This document shows, piece by piece, positions 24,917 to 31,772 of a stretch of 64,000 nucleotides of DNA. The stretch covers positions 37,364 through 101,363 of the forward strand of contig CALAJK010000047.1 in assembly GCA_937922795.1 (NCBI GenBank). Reading direction: 5' to 3'. Numbering within the stretch: position 1 is the first letter of the stretch; the number at the start of each line of letters is the position of its first letter. Source of the stretch: an uncultured Anaerolineae bacterium. GTDB lineage: Bacteria; Chloroflexota; Anaerolineae; Aggregatilineales; Phototrophicaceae. The notes below the pieces were generated by a model. That model was not told the DNA's origin and searched no databases. It saw only the letters and a list, made by a program, of their open reading frames with translations. Position numbers and translations under genes: made by a program.

Positions 24917-26485
24917 TTAATCGCCAGAGTACAAATCTCCCCAGCCGCCCCCGCCCGGCGTCTCGATGATGACGCGGTCGCCCGGCTGGACGCGGCTGGT
25001 GAACTTGCCGCCGACCGGTTCCGGCACGCCGCCGCGCACGATCCAGTTCTGCCCGCACGCGCCCGGCGCGCCGCCCGCCAGACCGTAAGGCGCGTACCGG
25101 CGGCGCTCGCTGTTGAAAGTCACGGTGCACGGAGCCAGGAACTCGTAGACCCGCCGCAGGCCGTCGCCGCCGCGCCGCCGCCCGCAGCCGCCCGAACCCT
25201 CGCGCAGGCTGTACGCGATCACCCGCAGCGGCAGCACGTACTCCAGCGCCTCGACCGGCGTGTTGCGCGTGTTGGTCATGTGGCTGTGCCGTCCGCTCAG
25301 GCCGTCGCCCAGCGGCCCGGCGCCGTGCCCGCCGCCGATCGTCTCGTAGTAGACGAAAGCCTGCCCGGCGACCATCCCGCCGCAGGTGAAATTGTTCATC
25401 GTGCCCTGGCTGGCCGCCGGGATGCGCCCCGGCAGCGCCTGCGCCAGCGCCCCCAGCACGACGTCCACCACCCGCTGGCCGGTCTCGGTGTTGCCGACCG
25501 CCACCGCCGCCGGAAAACGCGGGTTGAGCACGCTGCCCGGCTCGACCCGCACCTGCACCGGTTCGAAGCAGCCGTGGTTCACCGGCACGTCATCAGCGGC
25601 CAGCAGCCGCACACAGTACCACACCGCCGACCGCACGATCGCCTCGACCGCGTTGACATTGCCCGCCGCCTGGGGCGCGCTGCCGGCGAAGTCCACCGTC
25701 ATCCGGCTGCCGGCCACGGTCACCGTCGCCCGGATCGGGATGCGGAACTCGGCCTGACCGTCGCCCTCCAGCGCGTCTTCAAAGCTGTAGCTGCCGTCCG
25801 GGATGGCGGCGATGGCCGCTTCCGTCATCCGGCACGAGTAGGCTTGCAGCGCCGCCGCGTGTTCCGCCAATCGGCTCAAGCCATGCTCAGCCGCCAGCGC
25901 TTGCAGCCGGCGCTCGCCGCTGCGCTGGGCGGCGAGCTGCGCTTCCAGGTCGCCGAGGCGCTCATCCGGGGCGCGGCTGTTGGCGGCGATGAGCGCCAGC
26001 ACCCCGGCGCTGCGCCGCCCGCCCTCGACCAGCTTGACCGGCGGGATGATGATCCCCTCCTGGTACAGCTCGGTGCTCAGCGGCAGCGACCCCGGCGACA
26101 TGCCACCCACGTCGGCGTGGTGCGCCCGGCTGGCGACGAAGAAGGCCGCCGCGCCGTCCACGAACACCGGCGACACCAGCGTGATATCCGGCAGGTGCGT
26201 GCCGCCGCGGTATGGATCGTTCAGGATGACCACATCGCCCGGCGCGAACGTCTCGAAGGCGCTGAGGGCATAGGCGACCGAAGCCGGCATGCTGCCCAGA
26301 TGCACGGGGATATGCGCCGCCTGTGCCACCATCCGCCCCTGCGCGTCGAACACCGCGCAGCTAAAATCCAGCCGTTCGCGGATGTTGGGGCTGAAGCTGG
26401 CGCGCTGCAGCGTCAGCCCCATCTCCTCGGCCACCGAGGCGAACAGATGCTTGAACACTTCCAGCGAGATCGGGTCTACGGCCAT
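24917..26485 (-). CDS. hyuB: Hydantoinase/oxoprolinase B-type subunit
   Basis: A 522-residue protein of the HyuB family (N-methylhydantoinase B, 5-oxoprolinase, acetone carboxylase alpha). It opens DPISLEVFKHLFASVAEEMG, continues SPNIRERLDFSCAVFDAQG, and holds VVILNDPYRGGTHLPDITL and HHADVGGMSPGS, all family hallmarks. It ends with the typical PGGGGWGD motif. HyuB works with HyuA in ATP-dependent opening or carboxylation of cyclic amides or ketones; the substrate here is not determined. It is the last clear member of an operon hyuA, TolB-like gene, 38-codon ORF, hyuB. The start is ATG 26485. Length is normal for the family. Confidence 0.93.
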   Translation of the reverse strand: MAVDPISLEVFKHLFASVAEEMGLTLQRASFSPNIRERLDFSCAVFDAQGRMVAQAAHIPVHLGSMPASVAYALSAFETFAPGDVVILNDPYRGGTHLPDITLVSPVFVDGAAAFFVASRAHHADVGGMSPGSLPLSTELYQEGIIIPPVKLVEGGRRSAGVLALIAANSRAPDERLGDLEAQLAAQRSGERRLQALAAEHGLSRLAEHAAALQAYSCRMTEAAIAAIPDGSYSFEDALEGDGQAEFRIPIRATVTVAGSRMTVDFAGSAPQAAGNVNAVEAIVRSAVWYCVRLLAADDVPVNHGCFEPVQVRVEPGSVLNPRFPAAVAVGNTETGQRVVDVVLGALAQALPGRIPAASQGTMNNFTCGGMVAGQAFVYYETIGGGHGAGPLGDGLSGRHSHMTNTRNTPVEALEYVLPLRVIAYSLREGSGGCGRRRGGDGLRRVYEFLAPCTVTFNSERRRYAPYGLAGGAPGACGQNWIVRGGVPEPVGGKFTSRVQPGDRVIIETPGGGGWGDLYSGD

Positions 26486-26490
26486 GCGAT

Positions 26491-26607
26491 TCAGCCGGCG
26501 CGCCAGCAGCGCCTCAGACAGCCCAGCGCCCGCTGGGGCAGGGCGAGGACGGTCAGCCAGCGCAGATCTTCTGGCGGCGGCAGCACGGTGCCGTTGGTGG
26601 TGGTCAT
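26491..26607 (-). CDS. 38-codon ORF with strong ribosome site between the TolB-like gene and hyuB
   Basis: ATG 26607 is preceded by GGGAGGTG, the best ribosome site in this operon. The reading frame ends at TGA 26491-26493, five bases before the hyuB start. It lies only 15 bases after the TolB-like stop. The product would be a 38-residue peptide with a Pro-rich start, a short hydrophobic middle (LRWLTVLALP) and a Cys/Arg-rich tail. It could be a small protein, a translational coupler for hyuB, or the broken start of a longer reading frame: a shift of frame near the middle would run on into hyuB. No family is recognised. Confidence 0.45.
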   Translation of the reverse strand: MTTTNGTVLPPPEDLRWLTVLALPQRALGCLRRCWRAG

Positions 26608-26622
26608 CGGCGCACCTCCCGG

Positions 26623-27837
26623 TCAGCGCAGCCAGGCCGGCTGGAACTCGGCCAGCGCCTGCTGGCTGAGGCGCTGGACGACGCGGCCGTGATCGTCGGT
26701 CATGAACAGTTTCCCCACCCGCTCCCGGTACGACACGAACAGGATCCAGCGGCCGTCCGGCGACCAGGCGGGCAGCCAGTCGAACGCCGCATCATCTGTG
26801 AGCTGACGCAGCGGGTTGGCGCACGCCGCCGCCGGCAGCGGCTGGCGGCCATCGAGCGTCACCGCGCAGGCCGCATCCTGCACGAAGATGTCGGCCTGAT
26901 CGCCCACGGTCGCCATCAGCGCCAGGCGCGCCCCCTCCGGCGACCAGACGAAGCTGCGCACATCAATCGTGTCGGGCGTCAGCCGGCGCACGCCCGTCCC
27001 ATCGGTCTGCATCGCGTAGACGGCGGCGCTTTTGCCGCGCAGCGCGATGAACGCCAGCATCTGGCCGTCTGGCGACCAGGCCAAGTCGCTGTAGCTGCCG
27101 AAACGCAGCGACGGACCCAGCACGTCGCCCGTGCCGGTGTCCACCGCCCGACCGACCGGCGCTGGCGGATCATCCACGCCCGCCACGGGGTCCGTTTGCA
27201 GCCGCACCTCGCCCGTCTGGCTGTCGAGCACGACGATGCTGCCCCCGGAGACGACGGCGATGCGCGCGCCATCCGGCGACCAGGCGGGCGGCTCGGCGCT
27301 CACCGGCAGATCGGACAGCGGGCGCACGCCCGACCCGCTGGCCTCCATGACGTACAGGTTCCAGAAGCCCTCGCGCTGGCTGGAGAGATACGCCAGCCGC
27401 GCGCCATCCGGCGACCAGACCGGATACTGATCGCGGTGGGTGATGGTGCTCAACATGACCGGCCGGCGCCCGTTCAGGCCGGCACGGTAGATGCGGCTCT
27501 CGGCATCTTCCCACTTGGTGACGAACACCAGCTCGCGCGCGTTGGGCGCGAACGCTATATAGGTGACGCTGGGCCGCAGGCTGAACAGCGGACGGATAAA
27601 GCCGCGATCCACATCCAGCAGGTACAAATAGCCGGCGCGGGCGCGGGTAGGCGCGGTCACGTAGGCGATCCGCCCGGCGGCGGGCAGCAGCGCCGTGGCG
27701 GCCAGCGCGGTCATCACCAGCCCGCCCAGCAAGGCGCACAGGACGACAGCCGCCGCCGCCAGCCGCAGCGGCAGCCGGGCGCTGTAGCGGCGGCGTCCGC
27801 TCATCCTAACGGGCATCCAGGTGTCGCCGGTCGTCAT
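26623..27837 (-). CDS. TolB-like WD40/PD40 beta-propeller with N-terminal membrane anchor
   Basis: A 404-residue protein. Residues about 15-50 form one hydrophobic segment, likely a membrane anchor with the rest outside. At least five PD40-type repeats follow, each with a variant of WSPDGxxLAF (VWSPDGARLAYLS, AWSPDGARIAVVS, AWSPDGQMLAFIA, VWSPEGARLALMA, AWSPDGRWILFVS), forming a TolB-like beta-propeller. ATG 27837 overlaps the hyuA stop as ATGA, so the two are translationally coupled; an upstream in-frame start at 27891 would lie inside hyuA and is less likely. Its position between hyuA and hyuB is unusual and may be incidental. Binding, not catalysis, is expected. Confidence 0.8.
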   Translation of the reverse strand: MTTGDTWMPVRMSGRRRYSARLPLRLAAAAVVLCALLGGLVMTALAATALLPAAGRIAYVTAPTRARAGYLYLLDVDRGFIRPLFSLRPSVTYIAFAPNARELVFVTKWEDAESRIYRAGLNGRRPVMLSTITHRDQYPVWSPDGARLAYLSSQREGFWNLYVMEASGSGVRPLSDLPVSAEPPAWSPDGARIAVVSGGSIVVLDSQTGEVRLQTDPVAGVDDPPAPVGRAVDTGTGDVLGPSLRFGSYSDLAWSPDGQMLAFIALRGKSAAVYAMQTDGTGVRRLTPDTIDVRSFVWSPEGARLALMATVGDQADIFVQDAACAVTLDGRQPLPAAACANPLRQLTDDAAFDWLPAWSPDGRWILFVSYRERVGKLFMTDDHGRVVQRLSQQALAEFQPAWLR

Positions 27838-29822
27838 CCTGCCTCTCGCGTCAGCACCAGATTGTGGTAGGCATCGACCCGCGCCGTCCAACCCGGCGCT
27901 ACGTAGATTGTACTATCGAACTGAAATACCAGCGCTGGCCCGGCGAACGTCATCCCCGGCGCCAGCCGCTCGCGATCATAGCAGGCGCAGCGGTTCGTAT
28001 CGGCCAGCCGCGCGGAGTCGGCGGCCGGCGGGCCCAGCGGCTCCGGCGTCAGCGCTGGCCGGGAGGTCAGCCCCACTGCTTGCAGGCGCAGATTGACGAC
28101 CTCGACCGTCCGGCCGGGCAGCGCGTGGCCGTAGGCGCGGGCGTGGGCGCGGTGGAAGGCCTGCGCCAGCGCGGCCGCGTCGGCGGTTTCATCCCAGGGG
28201 ACGGCCAGCTCGTAAGCCTGCCCCTGGTAGCGCATCTCGACTTCGAGGTTGAACGTCCGGTCAGCCGGCGGCACGCCCTCGGCTTCCAGTCCGGCCTGCG
28301 CCTCGGCCATCATCGCCGCCGCCCTCGCCGCCAGCCGCGCCGGCGTGTGCGCGCCCACCGGCTCCAGGACGGAACGCTGAAAGTCCAGCACAATATCGGC
28401 CGCCAGCAGGCCGAAGGCGCACAGCACGCCGGGATGCCGGGGGATGAGCACGCGCGGGATGTCCAGCCGCGCCGCCACCTCGCAGGCGTGCAGCGGCCCC
28501 GCCCCCCCGAATGCCGCCAGCGTGAAGCCGCGCGGGTCGTGCCCCCGGGCCACCGACACCCGCCGCAGCGCCCGGTCAATGCTGGCGTTGGCCACCTCCA
28601 CAATGCCCTGCGCCGCCGCCGCCGGGGTCGCGCCCAGACGGTCGGCCAGCGCCGCCAGCGCCGCTTGCGCCGCCGGCGCGTCCAGCGCCATGCGCCCGCC
28701 CAGGAAATGCGCCGCGTCCAGCCGCCCCAGCACTGCATGCGCATCGCTGACGGTGATCTCCCGCCCGCCGCGCCCGTATATGATCGGGCCGGGGTCGGCG
28801 CCGGCGCTTTCCGGGCCGACGCGCAGCGCCCCGCCGGCGTCCAGCCGGGCGATGGAGCCGCCGCCCGCGCCGATCGTCTCGATGTCCAGCAGCCGGATCC
28901 GCAGCGGCAGCCCGTCAATGACCGACTCCGGCCGGCGAACCGGCGCGCCGGGGCACAGCGCCACATCAGTTGACGTGCCGCCGATGTCCAGCGTGATGAT
29001 CTGGTCGAAGCCGGCCAGCCGCGCCAGATAGAACGCGCCGATCACCCCGGCCGCCGGCCCGCTGAGGGCGGTCTGCACCGCCTGCTGGCGCGCCCGCGCT
29101 GCGCTGACCACGCCGCCGTCGGACTTCATCACGCGCAGCCCGCAGCCCGGCGGCAGGCGGTCTTCCAACCGCTGGAGATAGCGGCTCATCACCGGCCGCA
29201 CGTAAGCGTCCAGCACGACGGTGCTGGCGCGCTCGTATTCGCGGAACTCCGGCAGCACTTCACACGACAGCGCGATCTGCCGGTCTTGCAGCAGGCCGCG
29301 CTCCAGGATGCGCGCGCGCACTGCCTGTTCGTGGGCCGGGTTGACGAAGCTGTACAGGAAACACACGGCCGCCGCCTCGACGCCCTGCGCGGCCATGTCA
29401 TCCAGCACCCGGTCGAGCGCCTGCAGGTCGAGCGGCGTCACCACCGCGCCGGTCGGATCCAGCCGCTCCGGCACTTCGTAGCACCAGCGCCGGGGGACGA
29501 GCGGCGGCGGCAGCGCCGGCTGCAGCGCGTACAGCGCCGGCCGGTCTTGGCGGCCAATGAACAGCAGATCGCGGAAGCCCTGGGTGGTGATGAGCGCCGT
29601 CCGCGCCCCCTTGCGCTCCAGGATGGCGTTGGTCGCCACCGTCGAGCCGTGCGCGACCTGGCGCAGCGCCGCCAGCCCGCCGGGCGTGATGGACTCCAGC
29701 CCGGCCAGCATGGCCTCGGCCGGGTCGTGGGGCGTGCTCAGCAGTTTATGGATGACCAAGCGGCCGTCTGCGCTCAAGACCAGATCGGTGAACGTGCCGC
29801 CGATGTCGACGCCGACCAGCAT
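27834..29822 (-). CDS. hyuA: Hydantoinase/oxoprolinase A-type subunit
   Basis: A 662-residue HyuA-family ATPase. The N-terminus has VGVDIGGTFTDLVL, the first phosphate loop, and a second appears as ITLDIGGTSTDVAL. Other family marks are HGSTVATNAILERKGA, GRGGREITVSDA and the C-terminal RYQGQAYEL. Partnered with HyuB it couples ATP hydrolysis to attack on an amide ring or ketone; hydantoin, 5-oxoproline and acetone or acetophenone are the known substrates, and none can be chosen here. The length is normal. It is first in the operon, with TATAAT on the minus strand at 29864-29859, and its stop overlaps the next start by 4 bases. Confidence 0.93.
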   Translation of the reverse strand: MLVGVDIGGTFTDLVLSADGRLVIHKLLSTPHDPAEAMLAGLESITPGGLAALRQVAHGSTVATNAILERKGARTALITTQGFRDLLFIGRQDRPALYALQPALPPPLVPRRWCYEVPERLDPTGAVVTPLDLQALDRVLDDMAAQGVEAAAVCFLYSFVNPAHEQAVRARILERGLLQDRQIALSCEVLPEFREYERASTVVLDAYVRPVMSRYLQRLEDRLPPGCGLRVMKSDGGVVSAARARQQAVQTALSGPAAGVIGAFYLARLAGFDQIITLDIGGTSTDVALCPGAPVRRPESVIDGLPLRIRLLDIETIGAGGGSIARLDAGGALRVGPESAGADPGPIIYGRGGREITVSDAHAVLGRLDAAHFLGGRMALDAPAAQAALAALADRLGATPAAAAQGIVEVANASIDRALRRVSVARGHDPRGFTLAAFGGAGPLHACEVAARLDIPRVLIPRHPGVLCAFGLLAADIVLDFQRSVLEPVGAHTPARLAARAAAMMAEAQAGLEAEGVPPADRTFNLEVEMRYQGQAYELAVPWDETADAAALAQAFHRAHARAYGHALPGRTVEVVNLRLQAVGLTSRPALTPEPLGPPAADSARLADTNRCACYDRERLAPGMTFAGPALVFQFDSTIYVAPGWTARVDAYHNLVLTREAG

Positions 29823-29858
29823 CCGTGTTTCGCTTTCGTCGCCTGAGATCAGCTTCCG

Positions 29859-29864
29859 ATTATA
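29859..29864 (-). promoter_or_regulatory. -10 box upstream of hyuA
   Basis: A perfect TATAAT on the minus strand lies 36 bases before the hyuA ATG. No good -35 hexamer is found at the expected distance, so the promoter may depend on an activator. Confidence 0.5.
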
Positions 29865-29990
29865 GCGCGGGCGGCGCGGCCAACTCCTACGAATTTTTTA
29901 CGCGGCGCATAAACGATTCCTACATTGGCTGAATATGGTAGAAGGCGTAATGCAAGCTGCGAACGCAAGGCTGTTGAGGAGTAGCGAACG

Positions 29991-30455
29991 ATGAGCACGA
30001 TTATCCGCTGGAACCCCATCCGTGAGCTGAATGCGATGCAGTCCGCGATGGATCGTCTGTTCAATGAGAACTGGAACGCGCTGCGCTCAAACTGGGAAGG
30101 AGCCGCCCGCGAAGTGGCCTACGCGCTGCCGCTCGACGTCCATGAAAATGACCGCGCATATACCGTCGTCACGGAACTGGCCGGCGTGAATCCCGATCAC
30201 ATCCAGGTGAAGATGCAGGAAGGCGTGCTGACCATCGAAGCCGAGCTGCCTCAGCCTGAGGTCAAAGAGGGCGGCGCGCGCGTCCTGCTGCAGGAGCGCC
30301 GCTTCGGCAAGTTCAGCCGCAGCGTCCGGCTGCCGCTGCCGGTGGACGTCGCCAAGATCGAGGCCGCCTATGCCGACGGCATCCTGACGCTAACGCTGCC
30401 GAAGGCTGAAGAAGCCCAGCCGCGCGTCATCCAGGTCAAGGCTGGCCGCAAATAA
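29991..30455 (+). CDS. Hsp20/alpha-crystallin small heat-shock protein
   Basis: A 154-residue small heat-shock protein that holds unfolding proteins in large cytoplasmic oligomers. The N-terminus (WNPIRELNAMQSAMDRLF) is typical of bacterial class A Hsp20. The alpha-crystallin domain (about 45-140) includes PLDVHENDRAYTVVTELAGV, ERRFGKFSRSVRLPLPVD and AAYADGILTLTLPKAE, and the C-terminal tail has RVIQVKAG, a form of the IxI anchor. ATG 29991 follows GAGGAG. No CIRCE element was seen in the 110-base upstream region. A strong hairpin terminator follows the gene, so it is probably a single unit. Confidence 0.95.
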   Translation: MSTIIRWNPIRELNAMQSAMDRLFNENWNALRSNWEGAAREVAYALPLDVHENDRAYTVVTELAGVNPDHIQVKMQEGVLTIEAELPQPEVKEGGARVLLQERRFGKFSRSVRLPLPVDVAKIEAAYADGILTLTLPKAEEAQPRVIQVKAGRK

Positions 30456-30484
30456 ACCGCGCTCATCCAGTCCCCCTTTTCCAG

Positions 30485-30521
30485 CGCGGAGCGATAGGCA
30501 TGCGCCCATCCTCCGCGTTTT
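30485..30521 (+). terminator. Intrinsic terminator after hsp20
   Basis: CGCGGAG (30485-30491) pairs with CTCCGCG (30511-30517). The inner part continues with GAT/ATC and GGC/GCC around an ATGC loop, with one bulged or mismatched base between blocks. TTTT follows. This is the most convincing rho-independent terminator in the window. Confidence 0.8.
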
Positions 30522-30571
30522 CACATTTCCACCCGCTTGCCAAACCGCCGGCGCCGCGCTAAGGTTGAGCC

Positions 30572-30958
30572 ATGTCAAGCCGCAGCCTGATCGTCATCGC
30601 CGCCGGCTTCGGCGCGCTGGGCGTCGCCCTGGGCGCTTTCGGCGCGCACGGCCTGCAGCCTGTGCTGGAGGCCAACGCCCGCGCCGACACGTTCCGGACG
30701 GCCAGCCACTACCATCTGGTGCACGCGCTGGCGCTGCTGGGCGCGGCCTGGGTGCGCGTCCGCTGGCCGGCGTCGCGGCCGGCGCGGTGGGCGGGCGGCC
30801 TGTTCATCGCCGGCATCTTGCTGTTCAGCGGCAGTTTGTACGGCTTGGCGATCTTCAACCTGGGGATTTTGGGCGCGGTTGCCCCGGTCGGCGGGGCGGC
30901 GCTCATCGGCGGCTGGCTGTGCCTGGGGGCGGCCGCCTGGGGCAGCGCGGACGATTAG
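30572..30958 (+). CDS. DUF423 family small membrane protein
   Basis: A 128-residue integral membrane protein with about four hydrophobic segments. It has the DUF423 (YgdD-like) marks: GALGVALGAFGAHGL near the start, FRTASHYHLVHALALL in the second helix, FIAGILLFSGSLYGL in the third and APVGGAALIGGWL in the last. The biological role of the family is not established. ATG 30572 lies after the Hsp20 terminator. Its TAG stop overlaps the stop of the convergent DtxR-type gene by 4 bases. Confidence 0.88.
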   Translation: MSSRSLIVIAAGFGALGVALGAFGAHGLQPVLEANARADTFRTASHYHLVHALALLGAAWVRVRWPASRPARWAGGLFIAGILLFSGSLYGLAIFNLGILGAVAPVGGAALIGGWLCLGAAAWGSADD

Positions 30959-31641
30959 ACCCGCTCGAACTCCTCCGGCGTGCATACCCGCAGCACGCCG
31001 GCCAGCTCATGGCCGATCACCCGCACGTCATCTTCCACCCAAAGCTCCAGCGGGCCGTGGAAGGGGGCGCGTTCCACCAGCCGGAAAGCCGTCCCCGGCC
31101 GCAGCCCCAGCGAGTCCAGATACTGAAGTTTGTCGGCGTCGTGGGTATTCACCCGGCTGATCACCAGGTCGGAGCCGGGCTGCGCCTGGTTGAGCGGGAA
31201 ATCGTTGACCCGCGGCATGACGCCGTCGGCGGTCGGGATCGGCTCGCCGTGCGGGCAGCGGCGAGGGTTGCCGGCTAACTGCGCCATGCGCTCCACGACG
31301 ACATCGCTGACATATGCCCCCAGCGCGTCGGCGTCGTCATGGACTTCGTGCCAGCCGAACCGCATCACATCCACCAGAAATCGCTCGACCAGCCGGTGGC
31401 GCCGGATGGACAGCAGCGCTTCGCGTTCGCCCGCCGGCGTCAGGCAGATCCCCCGGTAAGGCTCATGCTCCAGGTAGCCGGCGTCTTTCAAGCGCTGCAC
31501 CATGCGGGTGACCGCCGGCGCGGAGACGTTCAAAGCTTCGGCCAGCGCCGACGTCGAAATGTACCGGTTGCCATCCTGGTAGTAAGCCAGCCGGTAAGCC
31601 TCTGCCAGGTACTCTTGCATCGCGGGACTGACCGACGTCAT
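30955..31641 (-). CDS. DtxR/MntR-family metal-dependent repressor
   Basis: A 228-residue regulator. The winged helix-turn-helix is at about 20-65 (ISTSALAEALNVSAPAVTRMVQRLKDAGYLEHE). A metal-binding dimer domain follows, with HRLVERFLVDVMRFGWHEVHDDAD and NPRRCPHGEPIP, both standard for the family (Cys and His ligands retained). The C-terminal SH3-like FeoA domain spans about 155-225. Such proteins bind Fe or Mn and shut down metal-uptake genes. ATG 31641 is chosen over a TTG directly before it, with GAGG upstream. The upstream region has an inverted repeat overlapping a likely promoter, consistent with autoregulation. No metal transporter is adjacent. Confidence 0.92.
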   Translation of the reverse strand: MTSVSPAMQEYLAEAYRLAYYQDGNRYISTSALAEALNVSAPAVTRMVQRLKDAGYLEHEPYRGICLTPAGEREALLSIRRHRLVERFLVDVMRFGWHEVHDDADALGAYVSDVVVERMAQLAGNPRRCPHGEPIPTADGVMPRVNDFPLNQAQPGSDLVISRVNTHDADKLQYLDSLGLRPGTAFRLVERAPFHGPLELWVEDDVRVIGHELAGVLRVCTPEEFERV

Positions 31642-31665
31642 CAATGTGTGCCTCGTTCCAGCCCG

Positions 31666-31712
31666 TCATAGGCTGAATTTCAATCATTCGCATCATAAAT
31701 ATGCGCCTATGA
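31666..31712 (-). promoter_or_regulatory. Inverted repeat overlapping the promoter of the DtxR-type gene
   Basis: TCATAGGC (31666-31673) and GCCTATGA (31705-31712) are a perfect 8-bp inverted repeat, 31 bases apart. On the minus strand TTCCGT, a 17-base spacer and TATGAT make a plausible promoter. One half-site falls in the spacer and the other just downstream of the -10. This is a good place for autorepression by the encoded metal regulator. Confidence 0.5.
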
Positions 31713-31743
31713 TAACGGAACCAGGGCAAACTTCGCAAGCGTT

Positions 31744-31755
31744 AACTTGCAAGTT
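31744..31755. repeat. 12-bp perfect palindrome between dihaem cytochrome and regulator genes
   Basis: AACTTGCAAGTT is its own complement. It lies 18 bases past the cytochrome gene stop and about 100 bases before the regulator start. An AACTTCGCAAG-like near copy is adjacent at about 31729-31740. It may be an operator; no T run supports a terminator. Confidence 0.4.
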
Positions 31756-31772
31756 GATCTAGGGTAACGCCG

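Noticed and set aside
26689..27870. 393-codon plus-strand frame over the TolB-like gene, and similar frames at 25280-26692 and 23114-24193
   Set aside because: Each is a shadow of a minus-strand gene with recognisable domains.
28310..28966. 218-codon minus-strand frame inside hyuA
   Set aside because: It is in a different frame from hyuA, is Trp/Arg-rich and has no domain.
29849..30064. 71-codon minus-strand frame over the Hsp20 start
   Set aside because: It overlaps the start of a clear Hsp20 gene and has no ribosome site or family.
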